Origin: CAYQPF01 sp964419225
Lineage (GTDB): Bacteria; Cloacimonadota; Cloacimonadia; Cloacimonadales; CAYQPF01
Length of the DNA: 47,010 nucleotides
Assembly (NCBI GenBank): GCA_964419225.1
Contig: CAYQPF010000020.1
Span: 1-47,010 of the forward strand
Reading direction: 5' to 3'
Below are positions 1 to 8,529 of this stretch, one piece after another. The position numbers were made by a program, and so were the translations under genes. Below the pieces are notes generated by a model. That model had not been told where the DNA came from and did not search any database. It was given only the letters and a program-made list of their open reading frames with translations. Every line of letters starts with the position of its first letter. Positions within the stretch are counted from its first letter, which is position 1.

Positions 1-1
1 G

Positions 2-988
2 GGTAACGGCAGGAGGGACCAGAAGCTATGTCCGGTCAAGAAAACAGATATGTGGAAGAGGACTGTTAAAATACCAATAGATTGGACCACTTCGTACCGT
101 TACAATTTAACAGGTAGTTCGGGTACAATAAAAGTTACAGATAAACTTAATGACAATCTTATTCCTGTTGGATTGGATACCAACTACAGCTATAATGCTT
201 TTGATTACCTTCTTGATAGTTCAGATGTCTGGTTTTATGAGAAAAAAGGAGTATCCAAGGGAACTTTGACAGAATATGCAATAGATAGTAAGATATTGAA
301 TAATTCACGAAGTGTAGTGGTTTATAAACCATATGGATATAGCGAAAAGATGGAATATCCTTCTATTGTAATCTTTGATCAGTCGTTGTATCTCGAAAGG
401 GTTCCATTGCCCATAATACTAGATAATTTAATAGCAGAAAAGAAAATTCCGCCATGTGTTGCAATTATGATTGATAATCAGCCAGTAGAAAGACGTGAGT
501 TAGAACTTCCATTATACAAACCATTTGCCAATTTTGTTGCCATGGAGTTAATGCCTTGGGCATATCAGAATTTTAAGATTTCTAAAGATCCTGATAAGTC
601 GATAGTTGCAGGAGTCAGCTATGGTGGATTAGCTTCGGCTTATATTGCTTTTAATTATTCGAATATTTTTGGGAATGTATTGTCACAATCGGGTAGCTAT
701 TGGCGTGGGATTAAGGTAACTGATAGTATCCCTTGGTTAACAGAACAATACAGATCATCTCAAAAATTGCCAATTCGTTTTTATCTGGATTGTGGATTAC
801 AAGAAACAGTTATGCGGAGTTTTAGTAACTTTAATTTCATCGTGAAACATAGACAAATGAGAGATGTTTTAAAATCAAAAGGTTATGAGATATATTATCA
901 GGAATTCCAGAGCGGGCACGACTGGACCGGTTGGCGGAAAACTTTACCTGACGGATTAAGAGTATTATTCAATAAAATGAAAAAATAA
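2..988 (+). CDS. Putative esterase, enterochelin-esterase-like (5' end outside window)
   Basis: The frame is open to the left edge of the window, so the gene begins upstream. The ATG at 50 is internal. Residues encoded before it (GNGRRDQKLCPVKKTDMW) run smoothly into the 'TVKIP...TSYRYN' segment typical of the N-terminal early-set domain of Fes/enterochelin-esterase-like proteins. The C-terminal part is an alpha/beta hydrolase of the esterase D/Fes class with the nucleophile elbow GVSYGG and a late His in 'SGHDWTGW'. By family it should hydrolyse an ester (siderophore, feruloyl or acetyl ester), but the substrate cannot be read from the sequence. No signal peptide can be judged because the true start is missing. 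It is the first of several serine-type hydrolases in this region. Esterase-family assignment is firm; a siderophore role is unproven. Confidence 0.85.
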   Translation, partial: GNGRRDQKLCPVKKTDMWKRTVKIPIDWTTSYRYNLTGSSGTIKVTDKLNDNLIPVGLDTNYSYNAFDYLLDSSDVWFYEKKGVSKGTLTEYAIDSKILNNSRSVVVYKPYGYSEKMEYPSIVIFDQSLYLERVPLPIILDNLIAEKKIPPCVAIMIDNQPVERRELELPLYKPFANFVAMELMPWAYQNFKISKDPDKSIVAGVSYGGLASAYIAFNYSNIFGNVLSQSGSYWRGIKVTDSIPWLTEQYRSSQKLPIRFYLDCGLQETVMRSFSNFNFIVKHRQMRDVLKSKGYEIYYQEFQSGHDWTGWRKTLPDGLRVLFNKMKK

Positions 989-1115
989 AAATGGCATGAA
1001 AAATACTATAAGAGATATTATCGTAAACACCTCCAACCATTAAAAACAGACATTCATTCTCAAAATTCCCCTAAATAATTGCTGTAAAATTGTTATTTTT
1101 ATGTCTAATTGGGCT

Positions 1116-1123
1116 AAAGGAGG
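1116..1123 (+). promoter_or_regulatory. Shine-Dalgarno sequence that sets the start at 1131
   Basis: AAAGGAGG lies 7 bases before ATG 1131, an unusually strong match for Bacteroidota. It falls inside the reading frame if the upstream ATG at 1101 were used. A -7-like octamer TATTTTTA (1094-1101, one mismatch to TAnnTTTG) would place the transcript start at about 1106, downstream of ATG 1101. Both points favour translation from 1131. Confidence 0.6.
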
Positions 1124-1130
1124 CAGGATT

Positions 1131-2210
1131 ATGCTTATTTTTCTTTCTATAATATTAATTTGCTTACTCACTTCTGTTGGGGTATTGTTTGTGATGAGCC
1201 CCGGAAAACCGGAACCATTTCTTGACAAAAAAGGAAGTGTATTGCGAGGCAGCATTTCAGAAAAAATCTTTATCAATATTAATGGGGTAAAGCAGGGTAT
1301 GTTTATCATGAGCAAAAATGTAACGAATCCGGTATTGCTTTATCTTCATGGTGGTATGCCAGAGTATTTTCTGACTAAAAGGTATCCGACAGGTCTTGAA
1401 GACATATTCACTGTTGTTTGGTGGGAACAACGAGGGTCGGGCCTGTCTTACAGCTCCAATATCCCACGAGAGTCTATCACGCTGGAACAAATGATATCCG
1501 ACACAAAGGAGGTGACGAATTACTTGCGAGAGCGTTTTGGACAGGAAAAAATTTACCTTATGGGACATTCAGGTGGAAGCTTCATTGGTATACATATGGC
1601 AGCGCAATTTCCGGAATTGTACCATGCATACATTGCCGAGGCTCAGATGTCAGATCAGCTGGAATCTGAGCGACTCGCTTTCGAATATATGGTCGAGCAA
1701 TATAAAATAAAGAGAGACAACAAGATGCTTAGAAAGCTGGAATCAGCACCAGTCACACTAAAAGATGGTACGCCGGATTCATACCTCATGTTACGTGATA
1801 AAGCAATGCACAGCCTTGGTGTAGGAACTACACACGATATGAAATCTGTAATCACAGGTATTTTTTTTCAGTCTCTTAAGTGCCGCGACTATACATTAAT
1901 AGAAAAGATTAAAATGTGGAGCGGCAAAGCCCGGTCCGGAGTCAGTCCACTGTGGGATAGGATGCTCTCTACAGATCTGGCCGTAGAAGTGACTGAGATA
2001 AATATTCCTGTCTATTTTTTCCATGGCATTTATGATTATACTGTTTCGTACAATTTGGCAAAGGACTATTTTAATAAACTTAATGCCCCTGTCAAAGGTT
2101 TTTATACATTCAGGAAATCGGCTCATAGTCCTGTATTTGAAGAACCGGAAAAATCAGTTCAGATAATAAAAAACGATATTCTAAATGGCATGACAAAACT
2201 TGCCGATTAA
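1131..2210 (+). CDS. Alpha/beta hydrolase, proline-iminopeptidase-like, membrane-anchored or exported
   Basis: A 359-residue protein from ATG 1131; ATG 1101 would add 10 residues, but the ribosome-binding site argues for 1131. An N-terminal hydrophobic stretch (MLIFLSIILICLLTSVGVLF) is a signal anchor or uncleaved signal peptide. Alpha/beta-hydrolase landmarks follow in order: the oxyanion motif HGGMPEYF, the strand WWEQRGSGLSY, the nucleophile elbow GHSGGS (Ser147), an acidic residue in HGIYDYTVS, and a late His in SAHSP. The HGG and WWEQRGSG motifs resemble the proline iminopeptidase branch (peptidase S33), so an aminopeptidase or small-ester hydrolase activity in the envelope is possible. 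It lies between an esterase gene and a TPR protein gene, all on the same strand. Confidence 0.85.
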   Translation: MLIFLSIILICLLTSVGVLFVMSPGKPEPFLDKKGSVLRGSISEKIFININGVKQGMFIMSKNVTNPVLLYLHGGMPEYFLTKRYPTGLEDIFTVVWWEQRGSGLSYSSNIPRESITLEQMISDTKEVTNYLRERFGQEKIYLMGHSGGSFIGIHMAAQFPELYHAYIAEAQMSDQLESERLAFEYMVEQYKIKRDNKMLRKLESAPVTLKDGTPDSYLMLRDKAMHSLGVGTTHDMKSVITGIFFQSLKCRDYTLIEKIKMWSGKARSGVSPLWDRMLSTDLAVEVTEINIPVYFFHGIYDYTVSYNLAKDYFNKLNAPVKGFYTFRKSAHSPVFEEPEKSVQIIKNDILNGMTKLAD

Positions 2211-2213
2211 TAA

Positions 2214-2221
2214 TATATTTG
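2214..2221 (+). promoter_or_regulatory. Candidate -7 element TATATTTG
   Basis: A perfect match to the Bacteroidota -7 consensus TAnnTTTG, just after the stop codon of the preceding hydrolase gene and 47 bases before ATG 2269. No convincing TTTG stands 19 bases upstream, so this may be a weak or regulated promoter, or chance in an AT-rich gap. Confidence 0.3.
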
Positions 2222-2268
2222 TATATATCCACATCCCACACATTTGCCCCAATTTTATTATAACGGTT

Positions 2269-3546
2269 ATGAAAAGGACAACATTTTTTTTGCTTTTTGG
2301 ATTTTTTTGTCTGGGTGCTTTTGGACAAATGCCAACATTAAAACAGCAGGCATTGGACGAGTTTCATAAAGAACACTATAGCGAGGCAATTGCCCTACTC
2401 GAGCAGGCTGCAAGACAATCTCCGGCCGATGCAGAGATTTTCTATTATCTGGGTTGGTTCAATCATTACAGGGCTTATGATAGCAGACCATTAAGCGGAT
2501 ATGACTTTTCATATTCGAGCCAAATTTTCAAATACCTGGACAAAGCACTCGAACTAAATCCAGACTATGGAGATGCAAAGTATTTTTATGGGGCAGAATG
2601 TAGCGGAAATGCATTTATTGCAATGCAAAACTACGATGTTGAGAAGTTAAAATATTTCTACAAGTTAGCCGATAGCAAAGGCGCATATCCCGCCTGGCTG
2701 AAAGAGTTCGGTCGGAACTTTTTAAACGCCTGCGACAAAAATGCTATTCTATTTACAGGTGGCAACGTCGATTTTGACATTTGTCTCTATTTACAATTAC
2801 ACGAAAATGTTCGGACCGACCTATCCATTCTGCCCATTGGAAATATTGACCGCCCTTGGTACGTAAAGTTTATAAAAACCGGATTGAAAGGTGCTGTTAA
2901 AAGGGTAAATATAGATCTGACCGATAAGCAAATAATGGATATTCACCCTTTTAAATGGGATTTAACCACGGTTTCGATCCAGATTTCGACTGCCGATGAA
3001 AACCGGGTTGGGTTGCCTGATAACTATCAAATGAAATGGCAAGTTGCACCAGATTTGTTCTCAGAAAGAATGCATTCAAAAATTGAAAGTGAGCAAGCTA
3101 AGAAGCGTGCCTATCTTAGCCCTCAAAGAGCTATCCTTCTTCAAATCATAGAGGATAATTTTTCGGAACGCCCGGTCTTTTTTTCGAATTTTTGTTCACC
3201 AACACTATACGGAGGGCTAAACTTATATTTTCAGAATTGTGGAATGGTATCCCGTCTGAGACCTGTTTTAACGAAAGAGACAGAATTTGCGTTTGATTAC
3301 AACATAATGGAACAATTGCTTCAGGAGAAAAATGTCTGTAACTTTAAAACGATTACTGGCAGTAATATGCCTCGTATCTCCGGGGTAGTAGCATCGGGAT
3401 ACCTGGGCGTTTTATTCAATCTTGCAGAAAAATATGACAAGGAAAAGAGAAGCAAGATGTATCTAAAAGAACTATTTGAGAGGCATTTAAAGATTGGCTA
3501 CAACAAAGAGCTTGAAGAAGAAATACGACTCGAATTGGAGAAATAA
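2269..3546 (+). CDS. Exported tetratricopeptide-repeat protein
   Basis: Start chosen at ATG 2269 (425 residues) because it is followed immediately by a clear signal peptide (MKRTTFFLLFGFFCLGAFGQ). The in-frame ATG at 2200 overlaps the previous gene and would bury that signal. Residues about 25-115 contain TPR-like helices (ALDEFHKEHYSEAIALLEQAARQSP, then YLDKALELNPDYGDAKYFYG). The central part contains 'DKNAILFTGGNVDFDICLY' followed by 'NVRTDLSILPIGNIDRPWYVKF'. This resembles the periplasmic segment of Bacteroidota DUF2723/GT117 proteins (typically NAILFT.GDND...LWYLQE), but the acidic GDND core is altered to GNVD. A periplasmic protein-interaction role is likely; no catalytic function can be assigned. 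Confidence 0.75.
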   Translation: MKRTTFFLLFGFFCLGAFGQMPTLKQQALDEFHKEHYSEAIALLEQAARQSPADAEIFYYLGWFNHYRAYDSRPLSGYDFSYSSQIFKYLDKALELNPDYGDAKYFYGAECSGNAFIAMQNYDVEKLKYFYKLADSKGAYPAWLKEFGRNFLNACDKNAILFTGGNVDFDICLYLQLHENVRTDLSILPIGNIDRPWYVKFIKTGLKGAVKRVNIDLTDKQIMDIHPFKWDLTTVSIQISTADENRVGLPDNYQMKWQVAPDLFSERMHSKIESEQAKKRAYLSPQRAILLQIIEDNFSERPVFFSNFCSPTLYGGLNLYFQNCGMVSRLRPVLTKETEFAFDYNIMEQLLQEKNVCNFKTITGSNMPRISGVVASGYLGVLFNLAEKYDKEKRSKMYLKELFERHLKIGYNKELEEEIRLELEK

Positions 3547-3574
3547 TCAATCGAAAATTAAGATAACATGCCAT

Positions 3575-4837
3575 ATGAAGTCAACAACCTTGTTTTTAGT
3601 ATTTTTAGTATTCGCAGTTCATTTGTCCGGACAAAATATTCCTCAAAAATATCCTGATCTTGTAAAAAGGGCAGACTCTCTTTATAACGCGAAAGACTAT
3701 AAAAATTCTGCGTTAACTTATTCTAATGCGTTTAAGGTTAATGGTTGGAAAGCCACTTCGAGAGAACGGTATAATGCCTCTTGTTCGTGGGCCTTGGCAA
3801 ATAACCCCGACAGCGCATTCTCTAATTTAAAGTATATTGTAGAGTTGATGAATTACACCAATTCCGGACATATAAAAGTGGATCCCGATTTAACATCGCT
3901 TTATAATGATAAGAGGTGGAGGCCCTTACTTGAAACAGTTCAGGAAAATAGAACGAGAGCCTTTCCTAATCTGGACCTGATAACAGTAAATGGGTTCAAA
4001 CTTGAAGTTGTTACCTATGGTATGGAAAACAATCAAAAAGGAAAACCGGTGATTGTTTTTGAAAATGGCAGAAGTACAGATTTCGAGTATTGGATCCCTG
4101 TCATTCAAGAGGTATCAAAGGGAAATGCGACATTCGCCTATAATCGGCCCAGAATTGGGAGCTCTGAGGATGATAACAAGCTTCCAACCATCGATCATAT
4201 TGCTGATGTTCTCAGGCAATCGCTCCTCGCAAAGGGATTGCAACCCCCCTATATACTGGTAGGACATTCCTGGGGTGCGGCGTATATCAGATGCTTTGCT
4301 TCTATGTACCCGAATGAAGTTGCCGGGCTAATTTTTGTTGATCCTCACGATTTTGTTAAAGGTGAGGGCGGAGGAAGATTGCCATACAGGCAAATAGGTT
4401 TAACAGAAAATCAGATTGACTCTCTTTTTAACTCATACGACAAATGGGCCGATGAATACATTGCTCAATGGCCAAAGTTTGTTGTGGAAGAGATGAAAGC
4501 TCAAAGAGAATTTAGCAAGACAGGTTATGCAATAATCGATCGAAATCCCTTGCCTGATGTGCCGATTCATTTTATAATGGCTGGAGGGTACCCCATAAGT
4601 ACAGAGAGCTCGTCTTCTATGTATGATCCGGAAAAACTGTTTAGAATAGACAATAATATAAAGATTAAAAAGTGGTTAGAATTAATTAATCCGCTCAGAT
4701 ACGGAAAATTCTTTTACTGTTCGAAATCGGGGCATATTATACAGATAGATGATCCGGAAATTATAATTTCCAGCTTAAAACTGGTTCTGGGCGACTATGA
4801 CAAATTAATGAAAGAAAAAGGGACCGGTCGCCCATGA
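3575..4837 (+). CDS. Exported alpha/beta hydrolase with N-terminal TPR-like region
   Basis: Start chosen at ATG 3575 (420 residues), directly before a signal peptide (MKSTTLFLVFLVFAVHLSGQ); the ATG at 3494 overlaps the upstream gene. Residues about 27-125 form a helical TPR-like segment (ADSLYNAKDYKNSALTYSNAF). From about 135 comes an alpha/beta hydrolase: a VFENGRSTDFEYW oxyanion-type motif, the elbow GHSWGA with Ser232, VDPHD after the following strand, and a late His in SKSGHIIQ. The fused TPR-hydrolase layout is notable because the preceding gene is a stand-alone TPR protein. Its stop overlaps the start of the LytTR regulator by 4 bases (ATGA), indicating translational coupling. Substrate unknown. 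Confidence 0.82.
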   Translation: MKSTTLFLVFLVFAVHLSGQNIPQKYPDLVKRADSLYNAKDYKNSALTYSNAFKVNGWKATSRERYNASCSWALANNPDSAFSNLKYIVELMNYTNSGHIKVDPDLTSLYNDKRWRPLLETVQENRTRAFPNLDLITVNGFKLEVVTYGMENNQKGKPVIVFENGRSTDFEYWIPVIQEVSKGNATFAYNRPRIGSSEDDNKLPTIDHIADVLRQSLLAKGLQPPYILVGHSWGAAYIRCFASMYPNEVAGLIFVDPHDFVKGEGGGRLPYRQIGLTENQIDSLFNSYDKWADEYIAQWPKFVVEEMKAQREFSKTGYAIIDRNPLPDVPIHFIMAGGYPISTESSSSMYDPEKLFRIDNNIKIKKWLELINPLRYGKFFYCSKSGHIIQIDDPEIIISSLKLVLGDYDKLMKEKGTGRP

Positions 4838-5640
4838 AAATTAAAAGATATATCCGATTGCAGTTTGTTGGATGGTCAATATATTGGTTTTTACTACTAA
4901 TTATTAATCTCTTTTTTTTTAATAAAAAAGATTATGGTACACCATTGTTGATTTTATGGACGATCTTATTTACTTTTTGTGGCCTTTTAGTATTTTATTT
5001 TCTAACTAGGTTTTATAATAGGTTAATAAGAAAGAATATCGATACTGCATTTATATTATCCTTAATAATTATATTGTCATTTATAGGAGCTTACACTTGG
5101 GGCCTCTTTGAACCAATTATTTCATGGATTATAAATCCTAAAATAAATCAACTAAACATTGCTTGGGATATCAATTCAAGGCGCACGTTTCCTTTCACAT
5201 TTGTTGTAGCTTTTTTTAGTGTTCTTTACTATTTCGGCAAATTACTTGAGCAATCCAATACTCAAAAAGGGACGATGAATATTTTTAAAGAAGAAAATTC
5301 TAACTCAAATGATATTATCTCAGTTTACTTGAAGAATGATATAGTCTTACTACCTGTTAAAAATATCGTAAAAATCTCAATAAATGGCAATTATTCTAGT
5401 ATCGTCGATAATAGAAATATAAAATACGAACTTAAAAAGCCTTTAGTAAAATGGGAAAGTGATTTGCCAAAAAAAACATTCTTGCGTATACATAGGTCAA
5501 CCATTATAAATAAGGATTATATCGAAAAGATAGAACCATGGTATAACTATACCTATAGAATCAGGTTGAAAAACTCAGATATCCCTGAAGAAGTCAGCCG
5601 AAGGTGTGCCATGACAATAAGAAAAGAATTGAATTTATAG
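4834..5640 (+). CDS. Membrane-bound LytTR-family DNA-binding regulator
   Basis: 268 residues. The N-terminal half has about four transmembrane helices (about 12-30, 38-58, 72-98, 119-137). The C-terminal half (about 161-268) is a LytTR DNA-binding domain with the hallmark 'FLRIHRSTIINKDYI' (216-230) and the ending 'PEEVSRRCAMTIRKEL'. There is no receiver domain, so this is a one-component, membrane-tethered regulator rather than a phosphorylated response regulator. It is translationally coupled to the hydrolase gene upstream. Two LytTR-box-like repeats lie 21-50 bases beyond its stop, in front of the serine hydrolase gene, its most likely target. The input signal is unknown; a cell-envelope or small-molecule cue is inferred from the membrane part. 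Confidence 0.88.
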   Translation: MKIKRYIRLQFVGWSIYWFLLLIINLFFFNKKDYGTPLLILWTILFTFCGLLVFYFLTRFYNRLIRKNIDTAFILSLIIILSFIGAYTWGLFEPIISWIINPKINQLNIAWDINSRRTFPFTFVVAFFSVLYYFGKLLEQSNTQKGTMNIFKEENSNSNDIISVYLKNDIVLLPVKNIVKISINGNYSSIVDNRNIKYELKKPLVKWESDLPKKTFLRIHRSTIINKDYIEKIEPWYNYTYRIRLKNSDIPEEVSRRCAMTIRKELNL

Positions 5641-5660
5641 CAGCGAGCTGTTTACTCCCA

Positions 5661-5690
5661 ACCGCTTATTATCTAAATTTTACCGCTTGT
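5661..5690 (+). promoter_or_regulatory. Candidate LytTR operator: two 9-bp direct repeats
   Basis: ACCGCTTAT (5661-5669) and ACCGCTTGT (5682-5690) are direct repeats separated by 12 bp, 21 bp start to start (two helical turns). LytTR regulators are known to bind paired 9-bp direct repeats, roughly [TA][AC][CA]GTTN[AG][TG], with 12-13 bp between them. Each repeat here matches at all constrained positions except one (C for T at position 5). The pair lies upstream of a -7 element at 5724-5731, a position suited to activation. Confidence 0.55.
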
Positions 5691-5723
5691 CCCTTTTATA
5701 TTCCAACCATCCAATCCATTATA

Positions 5724-5731
5724 TACATTTG
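5724..5731 (+). promoter_or_regulatory. Candidate -7 element TACATTTG for the serine hydrolase gene
   Basis: A perfect TAnnTTTG match ending 34 bases before ATG 5766. The same octamer occurs before the sigma-factor gene (19302-19309) and on the minus strand at 45099-45106. The -33 position (about 5701) is not TTTG, which would fit a promoter needing an activator such as the LytTR protein bound at 5661-5690. Confidence 0.45.
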
Positions 5732-5765
5732 TCGGAAAACGAAATGTATTAAACTTTAAATTCTT

Positions 5766-7502
5766 ATGAAAAAATTAAAAGTATTACTTTTTCTGACAAT
5801 TATCTTAATGTCAAAAATGTCTTTGGTGCATGCGCAAGAAAGCAATCAATTATTCAATTCAAAATTAATTGAAGAATACAAAGCACTTATTAAGGAGAAA
5901 ATGAAATCCGGACATTTTGTTGGAGTAGGTGCCGCATTAATAATTGGCGATTCCGTTTGGAAAGAGGGCTTTGGTTATGCCGATAAAGAAAAAAATCTTC
6001 CTTTTACCACCCAAACTGCCTTATGTATCGGCTCAATTACAAAACCCTTTACAGCTATGGGGATAATGCAGCTTCATGAAAAACAATTACTGGATGTTGA
6101 TAAACCATTAGTTGACTACCTGCCAGAATTCAGTATTAAAACACGGAAAAGAGACATTAGAGAGGTTACTGTAAAATCGGTAATTCAGCACACCTCGGGG
6201 ATTCCAAACAATATGATCAAAAATTTTTGGGCTAAAAATGAAAATTACACAAATACTGTTAGCTATCTAAGAAATGAGTATTTGGGTTACCCTGTCAATT
6301 TCATATATCACTATTCCAATCCGGGTTATACTCTTTTAGGAAACACCATTTTAAAAGTAAGCAACCAGGATTATCCTTTATACATTCAAAACAATATTTT
6401 AAAACCAATTGGAATGAATAACTCCGGATTTTTAGGTCACACCGCATTAAATAATATAAGCAAGACTTATGATTCAACCGGAACCTATTATCCTATTAAA
6501 TATGGAAGAGGTATGCCGGCAGGAGATTTAATATCAACAATAGATGATATGGTTGTATTTGCTAAGGAAATGATAGCTGTTTACAATGGAAAAGAAGGGG
6601 CCTTTTTACGATCTGAGACTTTCAAGCTATTCGATGAAATAAATAACGATAATATTGAAAATAGAAATACTTGTATGGGATGGGATGTCTTTAAAAATGA
6701 CTCCAGTTTAGTAATTATGCATAGCGGAAGTCATTTTGTGGCAAATGCCGTATTTACAATTGACCTGAAAAAGAAAATTGCTGCTGTATTTTTTGTGAAT
6801 ACGTTAGGTGGTCTTGATTTAACGTATGCGGCATGTGAAAAATTTTGGGAATTATCAGGAATAAAATCATCAAATCTGATCCATTCATACCCATATAAAA
6901 ATCATGTGTCAGTTAACATTTCGATAGACTCATTAAAATTACATACAGGAATATATGCTAATACCAGCGAAATTCAGAATGTTAATTTTGAAAACAATAA
7001 GTTACTACTTAATGCCACTTTTGGCAACTTCGAATTGAAGCCTCAGACAAATGATGAGTTTTTACCCGGTAGCATTATCAAATCTGATAGTGTTAAGTGG
7101 TACACAAAACCAAGATTAATATTTTATGAAGTAATGGGGTATAAGTTGCTTGCTTGGCAAGATGCCAACTATAAAAGGCAACCTCTTGGTATCCTTGAAA
7201 CTCCTAAAGAAATAAATGAAACGTGGCGTTCACGTTTAGGGAAATATAAATTAGTTGATGATAATATTGAACAATGGAATAAGATATTGGAAATGGAACT
7301 TTCTATAGCAAATAATAATTTACTGCAATTAAAGATGGTACACACTATAGGAGAATACATTAACTACCTGCGTATAGAAAATGATAATGAGCTTATCTTT
7401 TGTGGATTTGGTGAAACTGGGGGAGAAACAATAAGCTTTAGCGTAGAAAATAAAAAAGAGACAATGAAAATATATGGATTAACGATGAGGAAAAGTGACT
7501 AA
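5766..7502 (+). CDS. Serine hydrolase, class C beta-lactamase / PBP4* fold
   Basis: 578 residues with a signal peptide (to about residue 23, VHAQ). The three hallmarks of the class C beta-lactamase/penicillin-recognising fold are present: SxxK as Ser90-Ile-Thr-Lys93 (in CIGSITKPF), YxN as Tyr183-Ser-Asn185 (in HYSNPGY), and HSG at 319-321 replacing the KTG triad. Supporting motifs are HTSGIP and the conserved 'PAGDLIST'. Residues about 385-578 form a C-terminal beta-rich extension common in esterase/D-aminopeptidase members. A periplasmic esterase, DD-peptidase-like or D-amino-acid peptidase activity is plausible; a true antibiotic-degrading beta-lactamase is unlikely on family grounds. It is followed 11 bases later by the PD40 protein gene, so the two are probably co-transcribed. 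Confidence 0.88.
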   Translation: MKKLKVLLFLTIILMSKMSLVHAQESNQLFNSKLIEEYKALIKEKMKSGHFVGVGAALIIGDSVWKEGFGYADKEKNLPFTTQTALCIGSITKPFTAMGIMQLHEKQLLDVDKPLVDYLPEFSIKTRKRDIREVTVKSVIQHTSGIPNNMIKNFWAKNENYTNTVSYLRNEYLGYPVNFIYHYSNPGYTLLGNTILKVSNQDYPLYIQNNILKPIGMNNSGFLGHTALNNISKTYDSTGTYYPIKYGRGMPAGDLISTIDDMVVFAKEMIAVYNGKEGAFLRSETFKLFDEINNDNIENRNTCMGWDVFKNDSSLVIMHSGSHFVANAVFTIDLKKKIAAVFFVNTLGGLDLTYAACEKFWELSGIKSSNLIHSYPYKNHVSVNISIDSLKLHTGIYANTSEIQNVNFENNKLLLNATFGNFELKPQTNDEFLPGSIIKSDSVKWYTKPRLIFYEVMGYKLLAWQDANYKRQPLGILETPKEINETWRSRLGKYKLVDDNIEQWNKILEMELSIANNNLLQLKMVHTIGEYINYLRIENDNELIFCGFGETGGETISFSVENKKETMKIYGLTMRKSD

Positions 7503-7513
7503 CATCTAAAAAC

Positions 7514-8428
7514 ATGAAAAAAACGTTACTGTTTATTACTGTGATTTTAATTGTTGAATCTTCATTTGGCCAACAATTTACCGGTTTATATGGTGATTAT
7601 CTTGGACAAACTTCTCCAGGTGATATTCCAGTAGTTTTCGCGCCTGGTATTATTTCCAAAAAGACTCTTGAGCATAGCGCTGCAATTTTTTCCTATAATG
7701 GAAACGAAGTTTATTGGGTCTCGCGAGATAATCAAGAGAGTTTGTTAAATATATGGCGAATGTCTAAAATAAATAATCGATGGACAAAACAGGAAATCTT
7801 TAAACCGTTAGGTGATAGTATTAACCACTTTGATCCTTTCTTAACAACTGATGGTGAAAAAATATATTTTGGAGCAGATAATGATGGAAATGCCGATATT
7901 TGGTTTGTAGAAAAACAAGGTGTCAAATGGAGTTTTCCACAAAAGTTAACGTCATCGGTAAATACCTTAGATGGTCAATGCCAGGCTTCATTAACCACCA
8001 ACGGGACTTTATATTATTTAGACCACAGGACAATTAATAATAATTGGACATGTGATATATTAAAATCCCTGTTTAAAAATGGCGAATATCTTAAACCCGA
8101 TACTTTACCTGAATGTATAAACTCAATAACTTCTATGGACTGGACTCCATTTATTGCACCGGATGATAGCTATTTACTTTTCTCATCACGAAAAGGGCAG
8201 AATTATGGTGATTTATACATCAGCTTTCACGATATTCATAGTGATAAATGGTCAGAACCGATAAATTTGGGTGAGCCAATAAATACTGCGACACAAGAAA
8301 CATTTCCGTCGGTAAGTCCTGATGGGAAGTATTTGTTTTTTACTCGTTGGACAAATGAAGAAAACGATATGGATATATATTGGGTGAGTACAAAATTTAT
8401 AGATAGATTGAGGAGAAAAAAATTGTAA
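7514..8428 (+). CDS. Exported PD40/TolB-like beta-propeller protein
   Basis: 304 residues with a signal peptide (MKKTLLFITVILIVESSFGQ). It carries repeated WD40-like PD40 blades: 'FLTTDGEKIYFGADNDGNADIWFVE', 'SLTTNGTLYYLDHR', 'FIAPDDSYLLFSSRKG' and 'SVSPDGKYLFFTRW'. Such propellers act in the periplasm as binding or scaffold modules; catalysis is not expected. It sits 11 bases after the serine hydrolase gene and is likely in the same transcript. A promoter for the next gene follows its stop. Confidence 0.82.
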   Translation: MKKTLLFITVILIVESSFGQQFTGLYGDYLGQTSPGDIPVVFAPGIISKKTLEHSAAIFSYNGNEVYWVSRDNQESLLNIWRMSKINNRWTKQEIFKPLGDSINHFDPFLTTDGEKIYFGADNDGNADIWFVEKQGVKWSFPQKLTSSVNTLDGQCQASLTTNGTLYYLDHRTINNNWTCDILKSLFKNGEYLKPDTLPECINSITSMDWTPFIAPDDSYLLFSSRKGQNYGDLYISFHDIHSDKWSEPINLGEPINTATQETFPSVSPDGKYLFFTRWTNEENDMDIYWVSTKFIDRLRRKKL

Positions 8429-8446
8429 TAATTTAGCTGATGATGT

Positions 8447-8477
8447 TTTGGTAAGTTCAACGCTTTTAGTAACTTTA
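8447..8477 (+). promoter_or_regulatory. Bacteroidota-type promoter for the esterase gene
   Basis: TTTG (8447-8450), a 19-base spacer and TAACTTTA (8470-8477, one mismatch to TAnnTTTG). The predicted transcript start is near 8482, giving a leader of about 48 bases before ATG 8530. Spacing equals that of the perfect promoter at 36810-36840. Confidence 0.6.
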
Positions 8478-8529
8478 TAATGATAGATAAAAGATTAACA
8501 GCAATATTCAATTTACAGATAAGCTGACA

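Noticed and set aside
50..52. ATG at 50 as start of the first esterase
   Set aside because: The frame is open to the window edge, and residues before this Met fit the esterase N-terminal domain, so the gene starts outside the window.
2200..2268. Upstream in-frame start for the TPR protein
   Set aside because: It overlaps the preceding gene, and the signal peptide begins at ATG 2269. The same reasoning moved the starts of the genes at 3575 and 26188.
5766..7502. Antibiotic-resistance beta-lactamase
   Set aside because: The HSG triad in place of KTG, the long C-terminal extension and the hydrolase-rich context fit the esterase/D-peptidase branch of the fold better.
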